Below are positions 6,210-12,397 of a stretch of 12,397 nucleotides of DNA, piece by piece. The DNA lies in NCBI GenBank assembly GCA_030600505.1, contig JAUVLY010000010.1:1-12397 (forward strand), in the 5' to 3' direction. Position 1 is the stretch's first letter. The number at the start of each line of letters is the position of its first letter. The translations under genes and the position numbers were made by a program. This DNA is from Candidatus Falkowiibacteriota bacterium (lineage in GTDB: Bacteria > Patescibacteriota > Patescibacteriia > Patescibacteriales > UBA12075). The notes beneath the pieces were generated by a model, which was not told the origin of the DNA, did no database searches, and saw nothing but the letters and a program-made list of their open reading frames with translations.

Positions 6210-6238
6210 ACTTTAACACAATAAAAACAGAAATGCAA
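6210..6238 (-). promoter_or_regulatory. Possible promoter of the LOG-like gene
   Basis: Minus strand TTGCAT (6233-6238), 17 bases, TAAAGT (6210-6215), giving a leader of about 70 bases before the ATG at 6132. It lies back to back with the permease promoter. The match to consensus is moderate. Confidence 0.4.
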
Positions 6239-6248
6239 GCTTAATTGA

Positions 6249-6277
6249 TTGCTAATTAATAGCTATTATTGTATAAT
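6249..6277 (+). promoter_or_regulatory. Promoter of the AI-2E permease/Wzy-TPR pair
   Basis: TTGCTA (6249-6254), 17 bases, TATAAT (6272-6277). The -10 box is perfect and the -35 box is weaker. Initiation is expected near 6284, about 30 bases before the permease ATG, leaving an AT-rich leader without an SD. Confidence 0.6.
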
Positions 6278-6312
6278 TTTATATATAACTTATTAAAATT
6301 AATATTAATAAT

Positions 6313-7377
6313 ATGCAGAACAATCGACCGATAAACATAAATATTACCACTCTAACAGTCATAAAAATTTTTCTGGTTTTTGTAATGTTTTATTTCCTTT
6401 TTTTGATTAGGGAGATATTGGCGGTTCTGTTTGTTTCTTTAATTTTAGCCAGTGCCCTTGACCCCTGGGTAGACTGGATGCAAGAGAAAAAGATCCCGCG
6501 GGCGATCGGGGTATTATTTATTTATCTTACAATGTTTCTGGTTGTCGGTACGGTTATTTTCTTAATGATCCCGCCAATTATTACCCAGATAAGCGAGTTG
6601 ACTGAAAATTTCCCCAGCATAGTGGAAAAGGTAATATCCGGTGCTGAAGTTCTTAAAAATTATTCACTTGAGCATGGACTCTTAGATAATATTAAAGAAA
6701 ATGTCGGTTCCATCAGTTCCAATCTCCAGAGCGCCGCCGGTGGCATTTTCTCAACCGTTACCGGAATATTTGGCGGTATCTTTACTTTCTTTTTGGTCTT
6801 GGTTATTACTTTTTATATGGCAGTTGAGGAAAACGCGATAAAAAAGATCGTTTGGTCAATTGCGCCTAAACAGCATCAGGTCTATGTGATGCAGCTTGTT
6901 AACCGGATGCAGAAGAAGATCGGCTTGTGGCTTAGGGGACAACTGATATTGTCGGTTATAATTTTTACCCTTACTTTTGCCGCCTTAAAGACAATTGACT
7001 TGTTTACCGGACAAATGGAATATGCCCTGGTATTGGCTCTTTTGGCCGGTTTAACCGAATTTGTGCCTTATTTAGGGCCGCTTTTAGCGGCTATTCCGGC
7101 GGTATTTTTAGCCTTAACTGTGTCGCCAACTTTGGCAATCGTAATCGCACTTGTCTATTATATTATTCAGCTGATGGAAAACAATATAATTGTTCCTAAG
7201 GTGATGCAAAAAGTAGTTGGCTTAAACCCGGTGGTCAGCATCGCGGCCATATTGATCGGCTTTAAGGTTGCCGGCATAGCCGGGGCGATCTTGTCTATTC
7301 CGGTCGCGACCGCGGTCAGTGTATTTATCCGCGATGTTTTTGAGCGTAATATTCAGGAACAGAGGGAGGATAAATAA
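6313..7377 (+). CDS. AI-2E family transporter (UPF0118/PerM-like)
   Basis: 354-residue membrane protein of the AI-2E exporter family, near the usual length. N-terminal hydrophobic segments (about 15-45 and 63-88) are followed by a mostly polar stretch (about 90-145) and a C-terminal group of membrane helices. Family landmarks: LLAGLTEFVPYLGPLLAAIPA (about 243-263) and MENNIIVPKVMQKVVGLNPVV (about 290-310). Family members are proposed to export autoinducer-2 or small ions, but substrates are usually unproven; I would not infer quorum sensing. There is no SD at the ATG. The final codons hold the SD (GGAGG, 7365-7369) of the next gene, whose ATG is one base after this TAA, so the two are probably cotranscribed. 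Confidence 0.9.
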   Translation: MQNNRPININITTLTVIKIFLVFVMFYFLFLIREILAVLFVSLILASALDPWVDWMQEKKIPRAIGVLFIYLTMFLVVGTVIFLMIPPIITQISELTENFPSIVEKVISGAEVLKNYSLEHGLLDNIKENVGSISSNLQSAAGGIFSTVTGIFGGIFTFFLVLVITFYMAVEENAIKKIVWSIAPKQHQVYVMQLVNRMQKKIGLWLRGQLILSVIIFTLTFAALKTIDLFTGQMEYALVLALLAGLTEFVPYLGPLLAAIPAVFLALTVSPTLAIVIALVYYIIQLMENNIIVPKVMQKVVGLNPVVSIAAILIGFKVAGIAGAILSIPVATAVSVFIRDVFERNIQEQREDK

Positions 7378-7378
7378 T

Positions 7379-9640
7379 ATGGGCTTGACAGATAAGACAA
7401 TTAATATCTTGCTTAAGTTTTTGATTATCGCAGTACCGATATTTTTTCTGCCCTGGACCAATAATTTTTTGGGTATTGATAATATTAATAAGAGTTATTT
7501 ATTGTGGCTGGTAGTACCGGTCATTTTTGCTCTCTGGCTGTTTTTGTTGCAGAAACGCCCGGATTTGCGTATTCAGGTCGGCTTTATTGAGTTAACGCTG
7601 TTTATTTGGATTGTCTCGCTTGGCCTGGCCGCGTTAATGGGTTTAAGCCCTTTGGCTTCTTTCTGGGGGGCAGAGAATGCCAGTGAATTGCCCTATTTTA
7701 CCCTACTGAGCCTGTTTTTGTTGTTTCTGATAATACGGCATAATACTGATTCATGTGAGCGTAAATATGAGATTTGGCGCTATCTGGTTATAATATATGG
7801 CCTGGTTGTCTCGGTTTTGGGGTTTTTACTTCTATTAGCGGCCCTTAATTTACTTAACGCCGACAGCCTGGCTTTTTCACTACTCAAGGCCGCTTTGGGG
7901 ACAGCGGAACAGCTCTCAATATATTTAAGTTTAATGACGGTGGTGCTTATTACTCTCCGGCTTAATAATAATCTAAGAGAAAAGATCATCCCGGGAGAGA
8001 AATGGCATTTTGCCTTGATAATTCTGTTGATTTTATCATTGATCATTTTAATGATAATTAATTTTTTCCCGGCTTGGTTAAGTCTTGTTTTTGGCCTGTG
8101 TACTGTAATAATAATTAGTTTAAATTGCTGCGGCAGGCAAAATAGTAAATTCTCGCGTACCCAGCTGGTTTGGATAATTGCGTTTATTTTTATCACGTTT
8201 GGTTTTAGTTTTTTAAGTTTTAGTTTTGCCCGCCAGCCAAGCGGTGAGCGTCGTTTTGCCAGCCAGCTCCAGCTTAGTTGGCCGGCCACCGCGGGTGTGG
8301 CCGCCCGCGCCTGGGCACACAGTCCGCTCATCGGACATGGCGGAGAAAACTTTAGCGCGATTAATTCACTGCTGCGCTCAAGCGAGATGAATGACTCGCC
8401 TTTTTGGCATATTCGCTATAATCAAGGCTCATCATATATATTAGGCTTAATAATCGCCAGCGGCACAGTCGGGATTTTGTGTTTTTTACTGTTTGTAGCC
8501 GCGATTTATTTCCGCGTGATCAAATGGTTTGGGCAAGGCAAGGGATTAAGTAGCGAGGAGGCCGGGCTTGGTATTTTGGCAATTGGGCTTATAACGGCTG
8601 CTTTGATAGCGCTCCTGGCATACAGTGCTAGCACGGTTATATTTTTTATATTTTTTATTGCCTTGGCATTATTGGTTAATTCTATAAACACTGGGCAGCC
8701 AGCTAGAGTTTTAAATATTGATTTTAGTGATTATCCTGGCCGGGCGCGTTTTTTAGTGGTTATTGGTTTTTTGTTTATTGCCGGCTGGTTTGTGGTTGAT
8801 GCTATTGCAATTAGAAATTGGGCCGCGGCCGCGATTTACCGGTCAGGGTCAGGCCAGCGGCTTCATGGGCCGACAATTGCGGCCAAGCCCGGCCGCTTGG
8901 CTTTGGCCAGCGATTTGAACCAAAATAATTTTAAATATCCTTTAACTCTGGCCCGCCACTATCAAACCCGGGCCATGGAAACAATCGAAAAATATGGTCC
9001 GGGTAGTCTGGAGGGTAATGAAAAAAATATTAACCAGGCGATTACCTGGGCTAAATTGGCTCGTGACCGGGCCCCCTGGGAGGTAGCGACGCACGAGGCT
9101 TTGGCCACAATTTACCGCGACCTTTCCGCTTATTCCAACGAAACCGCTCCTTTGGCCGCTGCTTCTTTTAAAGAGGCGATTAAGCTGGAGCCGACTAACC
9201 CGGTAATACGTACCGAACTAGGCATTCTTTATTTGGGTAGTCAGCGCTACGATGACGCTTTGGAAGCACTGCTTAAATCAAAAGTTTTAAAACCTGATTA
9301 TTTTAATACTAATTTTAATTTAGCTCGAGTGTATTCGGCCAGGGGAGAATATCAAGAGTCCCTTAATATTTTGGACGAATTGACTAAAGAGCGCACTAGT
9401 GTTGATTTATATTACGAACAGGGCCGGGCATTGTTTAATCTAGACCGACACGAGGAAGCAATCGCGCGCTTTAACCAGGTCATCAGCCTTGAGCCTTTGC
9501 ACGCCAACGCCCTCTACAGCCTGGGCCTTAGCTACGCCGCCCTAGGCGAGAACAAAGAAGCGCTTTATTATTTAAACAAAGTCATAGACTTAAATCCTAG
9601 TAATAAAGATGTAGAGGAAAAGATTAAGGATTTAGAATAA
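7379..9640 (+). CDS. Wzy/O-antigen ligase-like membrane protein with C-terminal TPRs
   Basis: 753 residues from the ATG at 7379, preceded by GGAGG nine bases upstream; an upstream in-frame ATG (7319) lies inside the permease and has no SD. About 11 hydrophobic segments fill residues 10-480. The loop with AWAHSPLIGHGGENFSAI (about 310-327), followed by a hydrophobic segment, resembles the ligase/polymerase loop of the Wzy_C superfamily (WaaL, Wzy, PglL). The soluble C-terminal part (about 485-753) contains about four TPR units (for example AAASFKEAIKLEPTNPVIRTELG, and EEAIARFNQVISLEPLHANALYSLG). Known relatives polymerise or transfer glycans at the membrane; the TPRs probably bind a partner. 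No glycosyltransferases are nearby to specify the glycan. It is paired with the AI-2E permease and ends at a bidirectional terminator. Confidence 0.8.
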   Translation: MGLTDKTINILLKFLIIAVPIFFLPWTNNFLGIDNINKSYLLWLVVPVIFALWLFLLQKRPDLRIQVGFIELTLFIWIVSLGLAALMGLSPLASFWGAENASELPYFTLLSLFLLFLIIRHNTDSCERKYEIWRYLVIIYGLVVSVLGFLLLLAALNLLNADSLAFSLLKAALGTAEQLSIYLSLMTVVLITLRLNNNLREKIIPGEKWHFALIILLILSLIILMIINFFPAWLSLVFGLCTVIIISLNCCGRQNSKFSRTQLVWIIAFIFITFGFSFLSFSFARQPSGERRFASQLQLSWPATAGVAARAWAHSPLIGHGGENFSAINSLLRSSEMNDSPFWHIRYNQGSSYILGLIIASGTVGILCFLLFVAAIYFRVIKWFGQGKGLSSEEAGLGILAIGLITAALIALLAYSASTVIFFIFFIALALLVNSINTGQPARVLNIDFSDYPGRARFLVVIGFLFIAGWFVVDAIAIRNWAAAAIYRSGSGQRLHGPTIAAKPGRLALASDLNQNNFKYPLTLARHYQTRAMETIEKYGPGSLEGNEKNINQAITWAKLARDRAPWEVATHEALATIYRDLSAYSNETAPLAAASFKEAIKLEPTNPVIRTELGILYLGSQRYDDALEALLKSKVLKPDYFNTNFNLARVYSARGEYQESLNILDELTKERTSVDLYYEQGRALFNLDRHEEAIARFNQVISLEPLHANALYSLGLSYAALGENKEALYYLNKVIDLNPSNKDVEEKIKDLE

Positions 9641-9657
9641 TAAGCAATAGTTCTAAT

Positions 9658-9698
9658 AAAAAAAGAATCGCACGATTAATCGCACGATTCTTTTTTTT
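9658..9698. terminator. Bidirectional terminator (Wzy-TPR gene / tRNA-Leu)
   Basis: Seven A's, GAATCG (9665-9670), an inner symmetric section, CGATTC (9685-9690) and eight T's. Both strands therefore show a hairpin followed by a U-run. The stem is built from two perfect tandem copies of AATCGCACGATT (9666-9677 and 9678-9689). It serves the plus-strand gene ending at 9640 and the minus-strand tRNA ending at 9702. Confidence 0.85.
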
Positions 9699-9701
9699 GG
9701 G

Positions 9702-9785
9702 TGCCCAGGGAGGGAATCGAACCCTCACTCTCTTGCGAAAACGGGATTTTGAGTCCCGCGCGTCTACCAGTTCCGCCACCTGGGC
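9702..9785 (-). tRNA. tRNA-Leu (anticodon CAA)
   Basis: Complete class II cloverleaf on the minus strand. Acceptor GCCCAGG pairs with CCTGGGC; the D-arm contains GCGGAACTGGTAGACGC; the anticodon stem CGGGA/TCCCG encloses the loop CTCAAAA with anticodon CAA (reads UUG); a long variable arm contains TTTC-GCAA-GAGA; the T-arm is GAGGG-TTCGATT-CCCTC. The discriminator is A. CCA is not encoded, so it must be added after transcription. A terminator lies immediately downstream. Confidence 0.97.
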
Positions 9786-9836
9786 ATATAATAATATATT
9801 TTAATGTAATAATAAACGATAAAACGAGCGCGCTTG

Positions 9837-9865
9837 CCCGCCGAAGCCCGTAGGGCGAAGGAGGG
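9837..9865. repeat. GC-rich hairpin element abutting the broken tRNA
   Basis: Outer arms CCCGCC (9837-9842) and GGAGGG (9860-9865) pair with one mismatch around an inner stem GCCC-GTA-GGGC (9846-9856). More GC-rich sequence (GAGCGCGCTTG, about 9826-9836) lies alongside. It starts exactly where the half-tRNA match ends and contrasts with the AT-rich spacer up to the intact tRNA. It is probably the element that broke, or was inserted into, the tRNA gene. Confidence 0.6.
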
Positions 9866-9888
9866 TCTACCAGTTCCGCCACCGAGGC
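9865..9888 (-). pseudogene. 5' fragment of a second tRNA-Leu gene
   Basis: The minus strand reads GCCTCGGTGGCGGAACTGG then TAGAC: a 5' acceptor strand plus the D-arm of a tRNA-Leu. The 19 bases GGTGGCGGAACTGGTAGAC are identical to the intact tRNA, but the acceptor begins GCCTC rather than GCCCA, so it is not a simple recent copy. Beyond the D-arm the match stops at a GC-rich hairpin. No matching 3' half (T-arm plus CCGAGGC) is visible in the window. It lies about 35 bases downstream of a consensus promoter. Confidence 0.75.
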
Positions 9889-9929
9889 TTAAATAAAAAA
9901 TTAGGCGAAGATTACGCCACCTTTGTAGA

Positions 9930-9958
9930 ATTATAGGTTAAAATTACAAAATTGTCAA
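9930..9958 (-). promoter_or_regulatory. Consensus promoter of the tRNA-Leu locus
   Basis: Minus strand TTGACA (9953-9958), exactly 17 bases, TATAAT (9930-9935): a perfect sigma70 consensus. It would start near 9923 and read through the half-tRNA, the hairpin element and the intact tRNA-Leu to the terminator at 9658-9698. Its -35 box overlaps that of the parA promoter on the other strand. Confidence 0.8.
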
Positions 9959-9980
9959 AATCTTTAATTTAAGGTATAAT
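9952..9980 (+). promoter_or_regulatory. Promoter of parA
   Basis: TTGTCA (9952-9957), 17 bases, TATAAT (9975-9980). Initiation near 9987 gives a leader of about 60 bases that contains the tandem 14-mer. Five of its six -35 bases are shared with the opposing tRNA promoter. Confidence 0.7.
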
Positions 9981-10012
9981 AATAGCGTAAAATGTATAAC
10001 ACGTAGCGAAAA

Positions 10013-10040
10013 GTTATGAGTTATGCGTTATGAGTTATGC
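10013..10040 (+). repeat. 14-bp tandem repeat in parA leader
   Basis: GTTATGAGTTATGC is present twice, perfectly, head to tail. It is the same repeat as in the groES leader with one C-to-T difference. It ends six bases before the chosen parA ATG (10047), taking the place of an SD. Confidence 0.92.
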
Positions 10041-10046
10041 GTGAAT

Positions 10047-10823
10047 ATGGGTAAAATCATCTCAATTGTAAATCAGAAAGGAGGAGTTGGTAAGACCACT
10101 ACAGCGGTGAATTTAGGGGCTTATTTGGCGCACCTGGGCCGGGAGGTGCTTTTGGTTGATATTGACCCACAGGCCAATGCTACATCGGGAATCGGAATAG
10201 ACCATCGCAATTTACCGCATGGTGTGTATGAGGCGATTATCGGCCAAAAACCTTTTTATAGTATAGTAAAACGAACTTTGCATGATCGGTTCAAAGTTGC
10301 TCCCTCCTCAATATCCTTAGCTGGCGCTGGGGTAGAATTGGTTACTATGGAGGAGCGTGAATTTCGGCTGCTTAATGCCTTAAATGAAATAAAAGGGGAG
10401 TATGATTATATTATTATTGACGGTCCGCCTTCCCTGGGTTTGCTTACGGTTAATAGCCTGGTAGCAGCGGACGAGGTTTTAATCCCGATTCAGAGTGAGT
10501 ATTATGCCCTAGAGGGCTTGTCTCAGCTACTCGAAACCATCAGTCTGGTCCAGCGCCACCTTAAGCCGGAGCTAAGCATAATGGGTGCGGTGATAACCCT
10601 ATTTGACACGCGTAATCGTTTGGCCCGTTCGGTAATGAATGAGCTTTATCAGCATTTTCCAAACCGTGTTTTTCGTTCAGTTATTCCGCGAAGCGTACGT
10701 CTGGCTGAAGCACCCAGTTATGGCCGTTCTATTCTCCACTATGACCCAAAGTCCAAAGGAGCTAAGGCGTATAATCGGCTAGCACGGGAGCTTATAAATC
10801 TTGAAGATAAAGTTAACTTATAA
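10047..10823 (+). CDS. parA: Chromosome partitioning ATPase ParA/Soj
   Basis: 258-residue ParA-type Walker ATPase that forms ATP-dependent dimers on the nucleoid and moves the ParB-bound origin region. Seen: deviant Walker A KGGVGKTT with the signature lysine (11-18), DIDPQANAT (38-46), Walker B IIIDGPP (122-128), and the conserved C-terminal VIPRSVRLAEAPSYG (212-226). There is no N-terminal HTH, so it is the short chromosomal (Soj) type. I choose ATG 10047 because MGKIISIVNQKGG is the normal N-terminus; the in-frame ATG at 10023 would translate the tandem repeat. No SD. parB follows after a 169-base repeat-rich gap, longer than usual for this operon. Confidence 0.95.
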   Translation: MGKIISIVNQKGGVGKTTTAVNLGAYLAHLGREVLLVDIDPQANATSGIGIDHRNLPHGVYEAIIGQKPFYSIVKRTLHDRFKVAPSSISLAGAGVELVTMEEREFRLLNALNEIKGEYDYIIIDGPPSLGLLTVNSLVAADEVLIPIQSEYYALEGLSQLLETISLVQRHLKPELSIMGAVITLFDTRNRLARSVMNELYQHFPNRVFRSVIPRSVRLAEAPSYGRSILHYDPKSKGAKAYNRLARELINLEDKVNL

Positions 10824-10980
10824 AATAACCAAATCACAAGTAACAATAACCAAAAAATACCCAATAACCAAATTACAAACAAAACGTTTTTGAATATTGA
10901 TGTTTGATTATTTTTTGATTATTGCCGCGCCCGCAACGCAAGCGTAGCGAGTCGGGCGGGTATCTTGATTATTGATTATT
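10824..10980. repeat. Inverted repeat array between parA and parB
   Basis: AATAACCAAA occurs three times (10824-10833, 10845-10854, 10863-10872). On the right side TTTGATTATT or TTGATTATT, its near reverse complement, occurs three times (about 10903-10912, 10915-10924 and 10965-10980, the last as TTGATTATTGATTATT). A GC-rich hairpin, CGCCCG/CGGGCG around 19 bases (about 10927-10957), is set into the right half. The whole gap appears to be a composite repeat with no coding potential. Confidence 0.65.
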
Positions 10981-10992
10981 AATTTAAACTAT

Positions 10993-11868
10993 ATGCCTCA
11001 AAGTGGACTTGGCCGTGGATTAGGATCCTTGATTCCTGACAAAAACAATATTAAAAAAGCTGATAGCGTAACCTCTGCGGCCAGTAGCGGTCCGGCTAAT
11101 GGCAGCCAAATTTTTGATGTGCCTTTGGATAAGATCAAAGCTAATCCGCAGCAGCCGCGGAAAAATTTTGACTCCGTGCCAATGGAAGAGTTGGTGGAGT
11201 CAATTAAAGAGCATGGCATTATCCAGCCTTTAATCGCGACCAAAGAGGGTGACACTTATGAGTTGATTGCCGGGGAGCGTAGGCTTAGGGCCAGCAAAAT
11301 AGCCGGGCTAGAGACTGTACCGGTAGTGGTGCGCCAGGTAGGCGAGCAGGCCAAGCTGGAAATGGCTTTGATAGAAAATATCCAGCGTCAGGATCTTAAT
11401 CCGATTGAGTTGGCCCACGCTTATCGCCGTTTGATAGATGAGTTTAGCCTGGGTCAAGACGCGGTGGCTAAGCGGGTTGGTAAGAGCCGCCCCACAGTTA
11501 CCAATATTCTCCGCATGCTTAATTTGCCGGACGAAATCCAGGTTGCCTTAATAAACGGGAAAATTACCGAAGGCCATGCCAAGTATTTGCTCGGTGTGGA
11601 AGGCGAGGAAAAACAGCTTAATCTTTTCCGTAAAATTATCCGCAATAAAATGACGATTACGGATACCGATAAGGAGATCAAGCGTTTGGGCGGAACCAAG
11701 CGGGCCAGGATCAAGATTAACTACCGGGATAAGGACAAAGAGTTTGCTTTTAGAGAATTTTTTGGTACAAAAGTGGAGGTTAAACGGAAGGGTAAAGGCG
11801 GGCAGATAATTATTGATTTTTACAGTGATGAAGAATTGGATGAAATAACGCAAAAGGTAAAGAAATAA
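10993..11868 (+). CDS. parB: Chromosome partitioning protein ParB/Spo0J
   Basis: 291-residue ParB, the parS-binding CTP-dependent DNA clamp that works with ParA in segregation. Seen: N-terminal ParA-contact peptide GLGRGLGSLIP (5-15), linker about 16-40, ParB/Srx fold with GERRLRA (94-100) and ENIQRQDLNPIE (128-139) that form the CTP-binding region, a helix-turn-helix about 154-178 (QDAVAKRVGKSRPTVTNILR), ITEGHAKYLLG (191-201), and a C-terminal dimerisation part. I choose ATG 10993; an in-frame TTG at 10972 would add repeat-derived residues. No SD. It is followed by a strong terminator. Confidence 0.95.
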   Translation: MPQSGLGRGLGSLIPDKNNIKKADSVTSAASSGPANGSQIFDVPLDKIKANPQQPRKNFDSVPMEELVESIKEHGIIQPLIATKEGDTYELIAGERRLRASKIAGLETVPVVVRQVGEQAKLEMALIENIQRQDLNPIELAHAYRRLIDEFSLGQDAVAKRVGKSRPTVTNILRMLNLPDEIQVALINGKITEGHAKYLLGVEGEEKQLNLFRKIIRNKMTITDTDKEIKRLGGTKRARIKINYRDKDKEFAFREFFGTKVEVKRKGKGGQIIIDFYSDEELDEITQKVKK

Positions 11869-11895
11869 ATAGATATATAAAGTTTTTACAAATCT

Positions 11896-11929
11896 AAAAA
11901 GCCCCTCGATATTTATCAAGGGGCTTTTT
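11896..11929. terminator. Bidirectional terminator (parB / csp)
   Basis: Eleven-bp stem AAAAAGCCCCT (11896-11906) with AGGGGCTTTTT (11919-11929), extended by GAT/ATC inside the loop. It has A's on one side and T's on the other, so it works for parB on the plus strand and for the convergent cold-shock gene. Confidence 0.93.
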
Positions 11930-11948
11930 GTTTGATATAAGAAAAGTA

Positions 11949-12146
11949 TTAAGCTTTCTTAACCTGAACAGCAGCTTGACCTTTAGGGGTGTCAGTAACT
12001 TCAAAAGTTACAGCATCACCTTCGCGAAGTTCGCTAAAGTCAACGTCTACAAGTTCGTTGGCGTGAAAGAAAAGATCCTTGTCAGCGCCATCTTGAGCGA
12101 TAAAACCGAAGTTTTTATCAGTCAATTTTTTGATTGTTCCTTGCAT
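11949..12146 (-). CDS. Cold-shock domain protein (CspA family)
   Basis: 65-residue single cold-shock domain, a five-stranded barrel that binds single-stranded RNA and DNA and acts as an RNA chaperone. Seen: RNP1-like KNFGFI (11-16) and RNP2-like LFFHANEL (25-32), and the C-terminal GDAVTFEVTDTPKGQAAVQV. The first strand reads GTIKKLTDK, so the aromatic Trp and Phe that E. coli CspA has in KWFN are missing. RNA-stacking residues on RNP1 and RNP2 remain. The ATG has no clear SD. A leader of about 130 bases fits the pattern of csp genes regulated at the mRNA level. Confidence 0.93.
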   Translation of the reverse strand: MQGTIKKLTDKNFGFIAQDGADKDLFFHANELVDVDFSELREGDAVTFEVTDTPKGQAAVQVKKA

Positions 12147-12275
12147 GTAAAAATGTAGAAATAAAGTTTGTAATGTGTATAGCGTGGGTAGAAATTCGAC
12201 TTTATTCCTACTTTAACTACTTAATTTAGCTAAAATGTAGCTAAAAGTCAGATAATATAACTATTACCTTAACCT
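12147..12275 (-). promoter_or_regulatory. Long 5' leader of the cold-shock gene
   Basis: About 130 AT-rich bases between the predicted transcription start (near 12275) and the csp ATG, with no ORF. Long structured leaders that change shape at low temperature are known for cspA-type mRNAs; here this is inferred from length and position only. I see no copy of the E. coli cold box. The remaining bases to the window end (12335-12397) show no gene. Confidence 0.45.
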
Positions 12276-12280
12276 TAAAT

Positions 12281-12309
12281 ACTGTAGCATAGATATGTTA
12301 TTTTGTCCA
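12281..12309 (-). promoter_or_regulatory. Promoter of the cold-shock gene
   Basis: Minus strand TGGACA (12304-12309), 17 bases, TACAGT (12281-12286). A small inverted repeat GCCAAAA...TTTTGGC (12316-12334) lies just upstream of the -35 box and could be an operator or the end of an unseen upstream gene. Confidence 0.5.
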
Positions 12310-12397
12310 TAGCAAGCCAAAATTATTTTTTGGCATTTAATCTTTATAGACAGAATGATTACCAATTAAATGAAATGTCATTGTATCATCTTGCATG

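Noticed and set aside
7780..8331. 183-codon minus-strand open frame
   Set aside because: Antisense shadow of the membrane domain of the Wzy-TPR gene, without start signals.
9676..9882. 68-codon minus-strand open frame
   Set aside because: It runs through the tRNA-Leu gene and the half-tRNA; its peptide is simply tRNA sequence translated, a common false gene.
11548..11919. 123-codon minus-strand open frame over the parB 3' end
   Set aside because: It crosses the bidirectional terminator and is antisense to a clear parB; no family resemblance.
9824..11940. parS sites near parAB
   Set aside because: I looked for the palindrome TGTTTCACGTGAAACA or close variants and saw none here; the sites may lie elsewhere.
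1..12397. CRISPR array, transposase or phage genes
   Set aside because: No regularly spaced repeat-spacer pattern and no mobile-element protein is seen; the repeats found are short, dispersed or tandem leaders.

Overview
This 12.4 kb window looks like a chromosomal stretch of a small-genome, AT-leaning bacterium. I think a Patescibacteria (CPR)-type lineage is most likely. That is inferred from compact housekeeping genes, several repeat-rich leaders without Shine-Dalgarno (SD) sequences, a fused polymerase/TPR membrane protein, and a cold-shock protein lacking the usual aromatic residues. No taxonomic marker here settles it. All twelve protein genes end in TAA.

Left part (1-3201): the 3' end of an ATP synthase operon (atpC, missing only the start of its start codon), a small NTF2-like protein closed by a strong terminator, a two-CBS-domain protein with its own promoter, and an ArsB/NhaD-type ion antiporter. 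The antiporter start is overlapped by an out-of-frame 19-codon reading frame that carries the SD.

Middle (3202-6132): a classic heat-shock operon. A sigma70-type promoter with a CIRCE operator (HrcA target) precedes groES and groEL, with a long palindromic repeat between the two genes. groEL converges through a terminator on a minus-strand gene for a degenerate LOG-like (SLOG superfamily) Rossmann protein.

Right part (6133-12397): an AI-2E family permease is followed by a Wzy/O-antigen-ligase-like protein with TPRs. A bidirectional terminator comes next, then a minus-strand tRNA-Leu(CAA) preceded by a broken 5' half of a second tRNA-Leu gene. parA and parB follow. The parA promoter and the tRNA promoter are back to back and overlap in their -35 boxes. 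parB ends in a terminator shared with a convergent cold-shock gene that has a long leader.

The most striking content is intergenic. Three copies of a small hairpin element share a conserved loop and 3' tail, while the stem changes in a base-pair-preserving way (after atpC, after the CBS gene, after groEL). A 14-bp tandem repeat sits directly in front of both groES and parA. Different repeat families occupy the leaders of the CBS gene, groEL and parB. A hairpin repeat abuts and truncates the half-tRNA. Repeats and start or stop codons are closely associated throughout.
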